A stretch of 64,000 nt of DNA from NCBI RefSeq assembly GCF_016767715.1, contig NZ_CP050145.1, forward strand, positions 2,418,001 to 2,482,000. Direction: 5' to 3'. The translations under genes were made by a program, and so were the position numbers. The notes beneath the pieces were generated by a model. That model did no database searches and had not been told where the DNA came from. It worked only from the letters and a program-made list of their open reading frames with translations. Position 1 is the stretch's first letter. The number at the start of each line of letters is the position of its first letter. The DNA is from Mycobacteroides chelonae. GTDB taxonomy: Bacteria; Actinomycetota; Actinomycetes; Mycobacteriales; Mycobacteriaceae. Shown one piece after another: positions 42,772-49,808 of the stretch.

Positions 42772-43737
42772 TTACTTGCTGAACAGGCGCTGAAGTTCGG
42801 TGAACCATGGGATCACCACGGCCAGCGTCGGCACCACGAGGATGGCGGCAGCGGCGGTATAGGCGCTGCACGACAACAGCAGGCTGTTTCCGTCCCCGCC
42901 GAGGCGGCGGACGCGGATGAGTGTCGTCGGGCCGCCGGCGGCCATTGCGCCGACCGGGGTCGGTCCACCAGCGCACGCGACGAGCGCGCGGGCCAGGGGA
43001 GTCGGCCCGGCTGTCCGCACCGCGGCATCGTCGGCGAGCAGCTCGACGAGCAGCTTGACCGCCTCCAGCGCATTCTTGCTGCGCACGATGACAGGGAAGG
43101 CGTCGTGGACTGCGGTGAAGGCTTCCAGCACCAGGTCATGGCGCGCGCGCAGGTGCGCACGCTCGTGCGCGACGATCGCGGTCACCTCGTTGTGCCCAAG
43201 CGTGCTCAGCGTTCCCTCGCTGACGACCACCCGGCTGCGTACTCCCGGCAAGCAGTAGGCCAAGGGCTCGTCGACTTCCAACACCCGCAGGTCGTGGTCG
43301 CGCCGACGATGGATGTCGTAGCCGCCGCGCCAGTTCTCGCAGTACCGCTTGTGGTCCAGTAGATCAACGATGGCGCGGTGGCGGGCACGCCGACGGCGGG
43401 TGCGCACCCCGACTCGGATCACCGACACCATGAGCCGGATACCGATAAGGATCGTGATCGCGAACACCGTGACGTAGAGCAGCCACAAACCCCAACCAAG
43501 GCGGTCGATTTCACCGGTGATCGTGGCGGTTGGATGACCATCGGGGCCAGGGACGAGGAGTCTGCTCGCGATCGCCAGCCCCGAACTGAACGCGGAGAGA
43601 ACGGCGGCCGCGGCAATGGCCTGCCACAACACCATCGCGGCACGTGGCGCGCGGTACGGCCAGCGCGCACGCGCAAGCAACGCCGGTACGGGACCGGTCA
43701 GCAGCAGCGCGAGTATCGCGAACGCCAGGGCGGACAC
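42772..43737 (-). CDS. BlaR1-like M56-family membrane metallopeptidase (Rv1845c-like)
   Basis: 321 aa. Four to five membrane helices (for example AFAILALLLTGPVPALLARA, LLYVTVFAITILIGIRLMVS) surround a cytoplasmic zinc-protease motif HERAH (in VTAIVAHERAHLRARHD). No penicillin-binding sensor domain follows, so this is a short BlaR-type sensor. M56 proteases cleave the partner repressor; the BlaI gene lies 14 bp upstream in the same direction. In M. tuberculosis this pair belongs to the BlaI beta-lactam response regulon. Confidence 0.9.
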   Translation of the reverse strand: MSALAFAILALLLTGPVPALLARARWPYRAPRAAMVLWQAIAAAAVLSAFSSGLAIASRLLVPGPDGHPTATITGEIDRLGWGLWLLYVTVFAITILIGIRLMVSVIRVGVRTRRRRARHRAIVDLLDHKRYCENWRGGYDIHRRRDHDLRVLEVDEPLAYCLPGVRSRVVVSEGTLSTLGHNEVTAIVAHERAHLRARHDLVLEAFTAVHDAFPVIVRSKNALEAVKLLVELLADDAAVRTAGPTPLARALVACAGGPTPVGAMAAGGPTTLIRVRRLGGDGNSLLLSCSAYTAAAAILVVPTLAVVIPWFTELQRLFSK

Positions 43738-43751
43738 ATAACTAGTGTCCC

Positions 43752-44159
43752 TTACGCGGTGGGGCGACCGCCAGCAGATGGATCTTTCGCTTCGAGCTCG
43801 GCCAGTGCGCGGCGCAGCGCATCGGCCTCATCGGGGCCGACGCGCTCCACGAAGTGCACCAACGCGGCCTCACGGGCACCAGAGTTGTTGGCCTGCGCCA
43901 ACGCATCCACCATCAGGCCCGCGACAAGCTCGTCACGGCCATGTACGGGTGCGTAGCGGTGCGCGCGATCATCGCGGTGCTGCACCACCAGATCTTTCTT
44001 CGCGAGACGCTGCAACACGGTCATCACGGTCGTGTAGGCGAGGTCACGCCGCGCCGACAATGCCTCGTGGACCTGGCGCACAGTCTGGGGCTCGGGGGAC
44101 GACCAGAGATGGTCCATCACCGCGCGTTCAAGTTCGCCCAGGCGTGCCATTCCGAACAT
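43752..44159 (-). CDS. blaI: BlaI-family transcriptional repressor
   Basis: 135 aa. The winged-helix DNA-binding domain (RLGELERAVMDHLWSSPEPQ, RQVHEALSARRDLAYTTVMT, LQRLAKKDLVVQHRDDRAHR) matches the penicillinase repressor family, followed by a dimer/cleavage tail. The M. tuberculosis ortholog Rv1846c represses blaC, its own unit and respiratory genes. A repeated GTACTAC element 27-49 bp upstream of the start is the candidate autoregulatory site. Confidence 0.95.
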   Translation of the reverse strand: MFGMARLGELERAVMDHLWSSPEPQTVRQVHEALSARRDLAYTTVMTVLQRLAKKDLVVQHRDDRAHRYAPVHGRDELVAGLMVDALAQANNSGAREAALVHFVERVGPDEADALRRALAELEAKDPSAGGRPTA

Positions 44160-44185
44160 TCTACGTTCACCTCCGACGCAATGCC

Positions 44186-44208
44186 GTACTACATCCAGTC
44201 GTACTACT
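44186..44208 (-). promoter_or_regulatory. Candidate BlaI operator (repeated GTACTAC element)
   Basis: GTACTAC occurs at 44186-44192 and 44201-44207, 15 bp apart. The second copy sits in an imperfect 12-bp palindrome AGTCGTACTACT (44197-44208; two mismatched pairs). Its position just upstream of blaI and its TACTAC core resemble the known mycobacterial BlaI site, but the match is from memory. Confidence 0.5.
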
Positions 44209-44355
44209 TCTGACAGCCAACGATCTAGAACTCGGTCTTTGTTCCAGCGCTGGATCCGGTCTCAACATGTGGGCCGAAATCGTTAGCACTGCCCGATGAT
44301 CAGGAGCTTTGGTGAGGGCAGTCACAACACCCGCACCTGGCGATGTCATCCTACA

Positions 44356-44377
44356 TGTGGTTAGGCTTACCTATCTT
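44356..44377 (+). promoter_or_regulatory. IdeR iron box with overlapping -10
   Basis: The 19-mer at 44356-44374 matches the mycobacterial iron-box consensus (TTAGGTTAGSCTWACCTWA) at 16 of 19 positions. The -10 hexamer TATCTT (44372-44377) overlaps its end, so iron-loaded IdeR would block RNA polymerase. The expected start is about 44384; GTG 44404 follows an AGGGAGG Shine-Dalgarno. Confidence 0.85.
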
Positions 44378-44403
44378 GTCTACGTGAAGGGAGGCTGCCA
44401 ACT

Positions 44404-45162
44404 GTGACACTGGCCATTGATCGATGCTCTTCGACGAGGAGCCTCATCGCCGACGATCCGCTGATCGCCGGGATGTCTATCCGCCAATCACTGCCGCTGC
44501 ACGAATCGAGCGCCCGGCTTCGCGAGCTGTATCCCGAGTGCCCTCGGGCCTATGGTGTCGCCGTCATGTCCGATGTCGGCCGGCGCCGATGGTGGCCGCT
44601 GGCACGAGCCCTGAACACCGACCGCCTCGAGCGGATGTACGCCCGCGCCATTGAAGAGACCGGTAGCGACGCGGTCGCCGTCCATCAACTCGCGGACGCG
44701 CTTGTGCACACCGTGGTCGGCCGATTGGTCGCCCTGGTCGTCCTGGAGGGACGCGCCTGGGATCCGGGCCTCGGCAACTTGTGGGTGTATTTCGATTCCG
44801 AGGGCTGCATCGACTGGGTGGGTGTGGTGGACCCGACGCTGCGGGTGTTGCCCAATGACCCAGACCGGGACCGGGAGCAGGTTGTGGTGTTCCCCGGCGA
44901 GGACGCACTTGCGGCGTGGACGGCGCACCGATGCCATCGCGCCCTGGCGCCGTTGTTTACGCGCCTGTCTCAGATCAGTTCCGGAACAATGGAAATCGGC
45001 CAGATGTGGCAACTGGTGGGCTCAACCGTGGTGGGTGCGGCGACGCATGTTCCGCTGCTGGCCCGCTCCAGCGAGACCGATGGAATGCGGCGCGGACAGG
45101 CGATCCTGGACCGCTTCATGACACTCGGATTGCCGGTTCGCCACAAGGCCCTTGCAATTTAG
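44404..45162 (+). CDS. Iron-regulated protein, FhuF/IucA-C-terminal-like (ferric siderophore handling suspected)
   Basis: 252 aa, no signal peptide or membrane segment. Visible blocks are SARLRELYPECPRAYGVAVM, RRRWWPLARALNTDRLERMY, VHQLADALVHTVVGRLVALV, LEGRAWDPGLGNLWVYFDSE and CIDWVGVVDPTLRVLPNDPD. These recall the FhuF-like ferric-siderophore reductase / IucA-IucC accessory group in actinobacteria, but the four-cysteine FhuF iron-sulfur signature is not evident, so the reaction is open. The promoter carries a good IdeR box, so expression should rise in iron limitation. The gene lies between blaI and the MrsI-like sRNA, where M. tuberculosis has no gene. Confidence 0.75.
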   Translation: MTLAIDRCSSTRSLIADDPLIAGMSIRQSLPLHESSARLRELYPECPRAYGVAVMSDVGRRRWWPLARALNTDRLERMYARAIEETGSDAVAVHQLADALVHTVVGRLVALVVLEGRAWDPGLGNLWVYFDSEGCIDWVGVVDPTLRVLPNDPDRDREQVVVFPGEDALAAWTAHRCHRALAPLFTRLSQISSGTMEIGQMWQLVGSTVVGAATHVPLLARSSETDGMRRGQAILDRFMTLGLPVRHKALAI

Positions 45163-45180
45163 GGCAGCCTTGCCTATCCT
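45159..45180 (+). promoter_or_regulatory. IdeR iron box and -10 of the MrsI-like sRNA
   Basis: The 19-mer at 45159-45177 matches the iron-box consensus at 15 of 19 positions. A -10 TATCCT (45175-45180) starts at box position 17, exactly as in the box at 44356. The predicted transcription start is about 45186-45188. The box begins inside the last codons of the upstream gene. Confidence 0.75.
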
Positions 45181-45185
45181 TAGAA

Positions 45186-45309
45186 ATGTCGAACGCGCTA
45201 CCGCGCGACCAGACACCCGGACCGCGCCGGAGTCCTGAGGGCTGCAGAGACCCCCGGTCCACTCGAAGGAAGTGCCCCACCTGCCTCGGCAGGTGGGGCA
45301 CTTCTTCGT
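45186..45309 (+). ncRNA. mrsI: MrsI-like iron-sparing small RNA
   Basis: A stretch of about 120 nt begins 6 nt after a TATCCT -10 under an IdeR box and ends in a strong intrinsic terminator (45270-45303). No convincing protein is encoded. Its place, directly 5' of the Rv1847-type thioesterase and on the far side of blaI, is the locus of MrsI (ncRv11846) in M. tuberculosis, the IdeR-repressed sRNA that shuts off non-essential iron proteins. Internal GC-rich repeats (CGCGCTACCGCGCG, CCGGACCGCGCCGG) can form 5' hairpins. Identity rests on position, promoter and terminator. Confidence 0.78.
45270..45303 (+). terminator. Intrinsic terminator of the MrsI-like sRNA
   Basis: Inverted repeat AAGTGCCCCACCTGCC (45270-45285) and GGCAGGTGGGGCACTT (45288-45303), 16-bp arms around TC, followed by CTTCG. 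Very stable; it ends about 36 nt before the thioesterase start. Confidence 0.9.
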
Positions 45310-45339
45310 TAACGGATCCCGCACTGATATGAACATCGC

Positions 45340-45750
45340 ATGCCAGACACGCCGGAGCACCTCAGCCAGATGCCCACCGCGCCCTTCGACAAGCTCGTGG
45401 GGCTCGAATACACCTCGCTGACACCCGAGGGAGTGTCCGCCACCCTGACGGTCACCGAAAACCTGTTGCAACCCAATGGGATCGTGCACGGTGGCGTCTA
45501 CTGCTCCGTGGTGGAAAGCGTCGCGAGCGTGTCCGCGTACGTCTGGCGTGCCAACGTGCTGGGGGAGGAGAGTGCGGTGGTCGGCGTCAACAACAACACC
45601 GATTTCCTGCGCGCCATCTCGACCGGCACGCTGACCGCGACATCCACGCCGATACATCGGGGACGTCGTCAGCAGCTGTGGCTCGTCACCATTGCCGATG
45701 ATCAGAACCGCACAATCGCACGCGGGCAGGTCCGCCTACAGAATCTGTGA
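45340..45750 (+). CDS. Hotdog-fold acyl-CoA thioesterase (Rv1847-like, PaaI family)
   Basis: 136 aa. It carries the PaaI/YbgC hotdog signature NGIVHGGVYCSVVESVASVS, with the catalytic-region H-G-G and downstream Glu, and VGVNNNTDFLRAISTGTLTA for the second strand set. It probably hydrolyses small or aromatic acyl-CoA thioesters; the M. tuberculosis ortholog is a predicted thioesterase next to the urease operon. No Shine-Dalgarno is obvious at ATG 45340. It ends at a 12-bp-stem terminator. Confidence 0.9.
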   Translation: MPDTPEHLSQMPTAPFDKLVGLEYTSLTPEGVSATLTVTENLLQPNGIVHGGVYCSVVESVASVSAYVWRANVLGEESAVVGVNNNTDFLRAISTGTLTATSTPIHRGRRQQLWLVTIADDQNRTIARGQVRLQNL

Positions 45751-45752
45751 GA

Positions 45753-45795
45753 CTCGGGTGGGCGCAACCCCCGTACGCCCACCCGAGCTCATTTT
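45753..45795 (+). terminator. Intrinsic terminator after the thioesterase gene
   Basis: Inverted repeat CTCGGGTGGGCG (45753-45764) and CGCCCACCCGAG (45776-45787), a 12-bp perfect stem with an 11-nt loop, followed by CTCATTTTC. Confidence 0.9.
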
Positions 45796-45812
45796 CGAGA
45801 GATGTCGGCCGG

Positions 45813-45869
45813 CCCCCCGATGGTCGGGCCGCCATCCTCGTCCCCCCGCCCGGACCCAGTCCCCCCTGG
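45813..45869. other. C6-run hairpin region (three CCCCCC tracts)
   Basis: Three runs of six cytosines (45813-45818, 45842-45847, 45861-45866) lie within 54 nt. Two of them fall in or overlap hairpin loops: GTCC-loop-GGAC (45840-45855) and CCAG-loop-CTGG (45856-45869). This recalls the actinobacterial 6C small RNA (paired hairpins with C6 loops), but the locus differs from the known one in M. tuberculosis. On the minus strand the same stretch has G6 runs. It lies between convergent genes, so a terminator role is also possible. Confidence 0.4.
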
Positions 45870-45883
45870 ATCCGGGTAGCTCG

Positions 45884-46684
45884 TCAGCTCAGCTGCAGTT
45901 TGTCGACAATCCTGTCGGCCATCTTCTGCACCAGCTGCTTTGAATTGCTTCGTGCACAAACCTGCGTCTGCACAATCAGATTCGCGACACCGTTGTACGA
46001 CACGAAGCAGCGATACTTACTGGGCCCGTACGTGAGGGCCCAATTCACCTTCTTGTCGTTCGACAACGAGACAGACACCGTCACCGGCACCTTGCGCCCG
46101 CCGGGATCGGTGAAGTTGTACGACTTTCCGTCACATTCCGTGATCTCGTCAGCTGCCGTCGAGAACTGCGCCTGCGCGGAGTCCTTGTCCCTGTACGCCG
46201 CGATGCCCTGGTAGACCTGCGCATCCGGGCTCTCGGCGTCGCCGAGCAGCATCTCGGTGCCGCGGAACGTCTCGTACTCCTTACCCACCGACTCCACGGT
46301 GAGCCCCTGTGTCACATTGCAACTCGCGTCATCAGACTCCGTGGCCGTGAAAGGCTTTTCGCGCTTGTTGGTCTTGGCGACTTCGGCGTCGAACACCTTG
46401 GAAATCTCCTCGTTGGTGAACAACGCCGCCACCATGGCTTCCTCGGTGATCTTGTCCTGGCCGGGCCACCCCGTAAGCCCCGCTGGTCCGCTGCTCACCG
46501 GAGCCGGTGCCGGCGCGTTTACCGACCGTGAGGCCGTCGTGGTGGTGGCCGTTGACGTTCCGGCGGCCTCCCGCTGGCCGGAACACCCGGACAGCGCCAG
46601 CGCGGCGATCGCCGTCGCGCACAGCACCGCCCGCGCCGTTGTGCCTGTCATCGGGCCCCCTGCCGTGTTCTTCGTCGTGGTCAT
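45884..46684 (-). CDS. Lipoprotein with PknH-sensor-like domain (array member 1, most divergent)
   Basis: 266 aa. Signal peptide with a lipobox: ARAVLCATAIAALALSGCSG (Cys acylated). A Thr/Ala/Pro-rich linker follows, then a domain with ALFTNEEISKVFDAEVA, two widely spaced cysteines (SCNVTQ, ITECDG), and another pair near the end (YRCFVSY, TQVCARSN). This pattern resembles the extracytoplasmic sensor domain of mycobacterial PknH. The outer ATG 46684 overlaps the next gene's stop (ATGA); ATG 46651 gives a cleaner signal peptide. It is the least conserved member of a four-gene array. Confidence 0.85.
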   Translation of the reverse strand: MTTTKNTAGGPMTGTTARAVLCATAIAALALSGCSGQREAAGTSTATTTTASRSVNAPAPAPVSSGPAGLTGWPGQDKITEEAMVAALFTNEEISKVFDAEVAKTNKREKPFTATESDDASCNVTQGLTVESVGKEYETFRGTEMLLGDAESPDAQVYQGIAAYRDKDSAQAQFSTAADEITECDGKSYNFTDPGGRKVPVTVSVSLSNDKKVNWALTYGPSKYRCFVSYNGVANLIVQTQVCARSNSKQLVQKMADRIVDKLQLS

Positions 46685-47445
46685 GCCGGAATCCATTCGG
46701 CCATGCGGTCGACGATCGCGGTCACTATCGGAGTGCCGTTGCCGTTCTGGCACAGCAGGCTTCCGAAGAGTGCGTTGTTCTTGACCCGGTAGTCGTAGAA
46801 ACACCGCCACCCTGCGGGTTTTCCGTCCTTGAGCTCCTGTCGCACCCACTTCACGCTGGTGCCGTCGTTCGAGAATTGACCGATCCGCCATTCGATATCG
46901 CCCTCGGTCTGGCGCGAGTCCGCGCAGGACGCGAGCGACGGGGGATATGCGGTCTGAAGCTGGTTCGCCGCGGCCTTCGCATCGGGGAACAACACGACCG
47001 CTTGCCACACGATGTGGTCATACCGGTCCTGTGTTTCCTGCAGACGCGAGCCCCGGTAGGTGGTCCACTCATCACCCAGGCTCTCGCTGCGCAACCCGGT
47101 GAGTGCCTGACACTTGCCTGTCGCGGAGGCATCGCTGGGCCGAGTGGACTTGAACTCGTACGTCAGCGGCGATCCGACCAGCCTGCCCACATCGTCGGCG
47201 GAGATGATGATCGATTCCGCCTTGTCGGGCGTGACGATCACCGGTGCCGGCGGTTCGAGTGAGGTGGTGACCGGTGGAGCACTGGACTTGGGGCTCGCGA
47301 TCGCCCCGTCCTGCCCGTGATCGGTCGGCGCCGATGTCTCGGTGGCACCGACCGGTATCGGCTTGATGCCCCCGGTCTCCGTTCCACAACTCACCGCGAG
47401 CATCGCTGCCAGGCCAAGCCATCCGACAGCCAACACGTGACGCAT
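46681..47445 (-). CDS. Lipoprotein with PknH-sensor-like domain (array member 2)
   Basis: 254 aa. Signal peptide HVLAVGWLGLAAMLAVSCGT (lipobox AVSC). Low-complexity linker, then IVTPDKAESIIISADDVGRL, VGSPLTYEFKSTRPSD, the shared block LGDEWTTYRGSRLQETQD and the ending WRCFYDYRVKNNALFGSLLC. These blocks recur in members 3 and 4 at equivalent positions, so they are tandem duplicates. Probably exported and anchored on the outer face of the membrane. ATGA coupling with member 1. Confidence 0.87.
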   Translation of the reverse strand: MRHVLAVGWLGLAAMLAVSCGTETGGIKPIPVGATETSAPTDHGQDGAIASPKSSAPPVTTSLEPPAPVIVTPDKAESIIISADDVGRLVGSPLTYEFKSTRPSDASATGKCQALTGLRSESLGDEWTTYRGSRLQETQDRYDHIVWQAVVLFPDAKAAANQLQTAYPPSLASCADSRQTEGDIEWRIGQFSNDGTSVKWVRQELKDGKPAGWRCFYDYRVKNNALFGSLLCQNGNGTPIVTAIVDRMAEWIPA

Positions 47446-47535
47446 CTCAATCCCTCCCTGCCGATTTCAGACCCGTATCGACCCAAATCATGGCTACATC
47501 GGATCGCTGGCGCCCAGTGTTACACGAGCGATTTC

Positions 47536-48264
47536 TTACTTCGGCTGGGTGGCGGCAACCATCCTGTCCACGATGGCGCGCAGCGCCGGACCGCCGTTGG
47601 CCACCTGACAGACCGTCGCCGAGAGCAGCAGATTCTCGATGATGCGGGCCTCCAACATGCAGCGCCATCCCGACGGGCGCCCATCGGCGATTTCATCGAG
47701 CACCCACTGGGCGCGGTCGTCGGATGCCTCGCGGACAGACACGCGCCAGATCGCCGTGTCCACCTTCAGTTCCTCGCCGGAACAACTGCGGACATCGGCG
47801 GGAAACTCCTTTGAGTAGTTCTCCCGCGCATCGTCTTTCGACGAGTACAGCAGCACCCGCTGGGTGACCGAGTGCGTGAACGTGTCCTTGCCCTCCCGAT
47901 ACCAGACGTCCCGGTAGGTGGTCCACTTGTCGCCGACGTCGACGGTCAGCGGCACCATCAGCGCCTGACACGATTGCTTGCCGTCGATCGGCGACGACGA
48001 TCGCGGATTCGAGGACTTGCCCTCGTATTCGAGGGTCGAGCCGACCAGCTCGGACACGTCATTTTTGGAGACGATGATCGAGTTGGCTCTGTCGGGACTG
48101 ATCGCATCCACCGCGGACGTTGTCGACGTCTTCGATGCGCCGGATGTCGCCGACGGCCCGGACGTCGCAGGGTGCTGGCCACCTCCGAAAATTGAGCATC
48201 CCGTCAGGACCGCGGCGGCGCACACCGCGACGGCAGTCTTTCGGTACACCGATCTGCTGGTCAC
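47536..48264 (-). CDS. Lipoprotein with PknH-sensor-like domain (array member 3)
   Basis: 242 aa from GTG 48264, chosen because AAAGGA lies 6 nt upstream and because it clears the stop of member 4. Signal peptide VYRKTAVAVCAAAVLTGCSI (lipobox LTGC). Core blocks are DRANSIIVSKNDVSELVGST, LEYEGKSSNPRSS, VGDKWTTYRDVWYREGKD and WRCMLEARIIENLLLSATVC, aligned with members 2 and 4. It is 91 bp from member 2. The ligand is unknown. Confidence 0.86.
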   Translation of the reverse strand: MTSRSVYRKTAVAVCAAAVLTGCSIFGGGQHPATSGPSATSGASKTSTTSAVDAISPDRANSIIVSKNDVSELVGSTLEYEGKSSNPRSSSPIDGKQSCQALMVPLTVDVGDKWTTYRDVWYREGKDTFTHSVTQRVLLYSSKDDARENYSKEFPADVRSCSGEELKVDTAIWRVSVREASDDRAQWVLDEIADGRPSGWRCMLEARIIENLLLSATVCQVANGGPALRAIVDRMVAATQPK

Positions 48265-48275
48265 AGCGATTCCTT

Positions 48276-49031
48276 TCACTGCGGGATCCACGCCGCGATC
48301 CGGTCGGTAATGGTCGTCACACCGGGTACGCCGTCACCGTACTGGCATAGGTACGTCCCGAAGAGCACGTTGTTCTTGTTGCGGAAGTCGAAGAAGCAGT
48401 GCCACGTGGCGGTCTGTGTGATCTGCAGTTGGGTCCATTTCGCCGCGCCATCACTGATTTCCGCGATGTTGCTGATCTTCCACTTCTGGTCCTGCTTGGA
48501 GATCTCCGCGTTGGCGCATGTTCTCGCTGCGGACTTGGGAAACGCGTGTGCGAAAGCCGCCGCGGCCTCCTCGCGGGACGGATACAGGACGGCCACCTGA
48601 CTCACGATGTATGCGGTGGTGTCCTTGGTCTCGCGGTAATAGTTCCAGCGATATGTCGTCCATTCGGATCCCAATTGGCCGGCCCGCGGGTTATCCAGGT
48701 TGGCACAGTCCGGTGCACCACCGACGGCATCGGTCGGTGGTGTCGATGTGTTGTCGTCGTACTCGAGCGTGGTTCCCAGAATCTTCCCGACATCCGAACG
48801 TGAGCCCAGGATCGAGTCGATCTTCTCCGGAGTGACCACCAGAGGCGGGGGTGGAGGCGCTTTTGTGGTCGTGGGGATGGACGCGGGCGCTGAGGTGCCC
48901 GCTGTCATGGGCATATCCGCCGCAGTGGTGCTCGGTGCCGACACCGGCTTTATCCCCTCGCTGGGTTGACCGCACCCGGATATCAGCACTCCGGCCGACA
49001 CCACACACCACAACGTCATCCCGTACCGCAT
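48276..49031 (-). CDS. Lipoprotein with PknH-sensor-like domain (array member 4, promoter-proximal)
   Basis: 251 aa from ATG 49031, preceded by AGGAGGG at 6 nt; the longer open frame upstream has no support. Signal peptide YGMTLWCVVSAGVLISGCGQ (lipobox ISGC), a Pro-rich linker (TTTKAPPPPPLV), and the blocks VTPEKIDSILGSRSDVGKIL, GTTLEYDDNTS, LGSEWTTYRWNYYRETKD and WHCFFDFRNKNNVLFGTYLC. First gene of the array, divergent from ureA across 145 bp. Confidence 0.88.
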   Translation of the reverse strand: MRYGMTLWCVVSAGVLISGCGQPSEGIKPVSAPSTTAADMPMTAGTSAPASIPTTTKAPPPPPLVVTPEKIDSILGSRSDVGKILGTTLEYDDNTSTPPTDAVGGAPDCANLDNPRAGQLGSEWTTYRWNYYRETKDTTAYIVSQVAVLYPSREEAAAAFAHAFPKSAARTCANAEISKQDQKWKISNIAEISDGAAKWTQLQITQTATWHCFFDFRNKNNVLFGTYLCQYGDGVPGVTTITDRIAAWIPQ

Positions 49032-49176
49032 TGCGAACCCTCCTGATCGACTCCACACCCCACAAGCTCCGTGGATTCTCGCACTCACCATCTCGACCGC
49101 AGGGCAAAACCGTCCGCTGTCTGCGCAACGGCCGTGAAAGTGCCAGGCAGCCCGGATCATGGCAGGATCGCCCCTT

Positions 49177-49479
49177 ATGCGATTGACCCCGCACGAGCAG
49201 GAACGGCTGCTCATTTCCTATGCGGCGGAATTGGCGCGACGACGCCAATCCCGAGGCCTGCGCCTCAACCACCCAGAAGCAATCGCCATCATCACTGATC
49301 ATCTCCTCGAGGGTGCTCGTGATGGTCGCACCGTCTCGGAATTGATGGCCAGCGGCCGCGAGGTGCTGGGGCGCGATGATGTGATGGACGGCGTCCCCGA
49401 GATGATCCCGGACGTCCAGGTGGAGGCAACCTTTCCTGACGGCACCAAGCTCGTCACTGTGCACCACCCGATCGGATGA
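49177..49479 (+). CDS. ureA: Urease gamma subunit
   Basis: 100 aa, exactly the gamma-subunit length from ATG 49177 ([20 protein letters not shown]). [40 protein letters not shown] and [20 protein letters not shown] are the family blocks. With UreB and UreC it forms the (alpha-beta-gamma)3 urease, which splits urea into ammonia and carbamate. First gene of ureABCFGD; ATGA overlap with ureB. Ammonia made here can feed the glutamine synthetases. Confidence 0.97.
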   Translation: MRLTPHEQERLLISYAAELARRRQSRGLRLNHPEAIAIITDHLLEGARDGRTVSELMASGREVLGRDDVMDGVPEMIPDVQVEATFPDGTKLVTVHHPIG

Positions 49480-49808
49480 GCCACATGATTCCTGGCGAAT
49501 ACCTGTTCGCACCGGACGATATCGAACTCAACGCGGGAGCGACCGTCATCGAGCTCGACGTCGTCAACACCGGTGACCGCCCCGTGCAGGTCGGTAGTCA
49601 CGTACATTTCCCGCAGTCGAACCCGGCGCTTGACTTCGATCACGAGGCCGCGCACGGACACCGCCTGCACATTCCTGCGGGTACCGCGGTTCGCTTCGAA
49701 CCCGGTGTGGCGCAAAAGGTCCGACTGGTTCCCCTACGTGGCCGCCGAGAAGTGCACGGACTGACGCTTGACGCCCCGGGACATCTGGATGGCGGTGAAC
49801 CCGCATGA
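49476..49808 (+). CDS. ureB: Urease beta subunit
   Basis: 110 aa. Typical [60 protein letters not shown] and [19 protein letters not shown]. Coupled on both sides by 4-bp overlaps (ATGA with ureA and with ureC). Confidence 0.97.
   Translation: MSHMIPGEYLFAPDDIELNAGATVIELDVVNTGDRPVQVGSHVHFPQSNPALDFDHEAAHGHRLHIPAGTAVRFEPGVAQKVRLVPLRGRREVHGLTLDAPGHLDGGEPA

Noticed and set aside
45186..45332. Short open frame of 48 codons starting MSNALPRDQ over the MrsI-like region
   Set aside because: It runs through the terminator hairpin, has no Shine-Dalgarno and would start at the transcription start; the sRNA reading explains promoter and terminator better.
49032..49214. N-terminal extension of lipoprotein array member 4
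   Set aside because: The open frame reaches 49214, but the ATG at 49031 has AGGAGGG at 6 nt and starts a perfect lipoprotein signal peptide.
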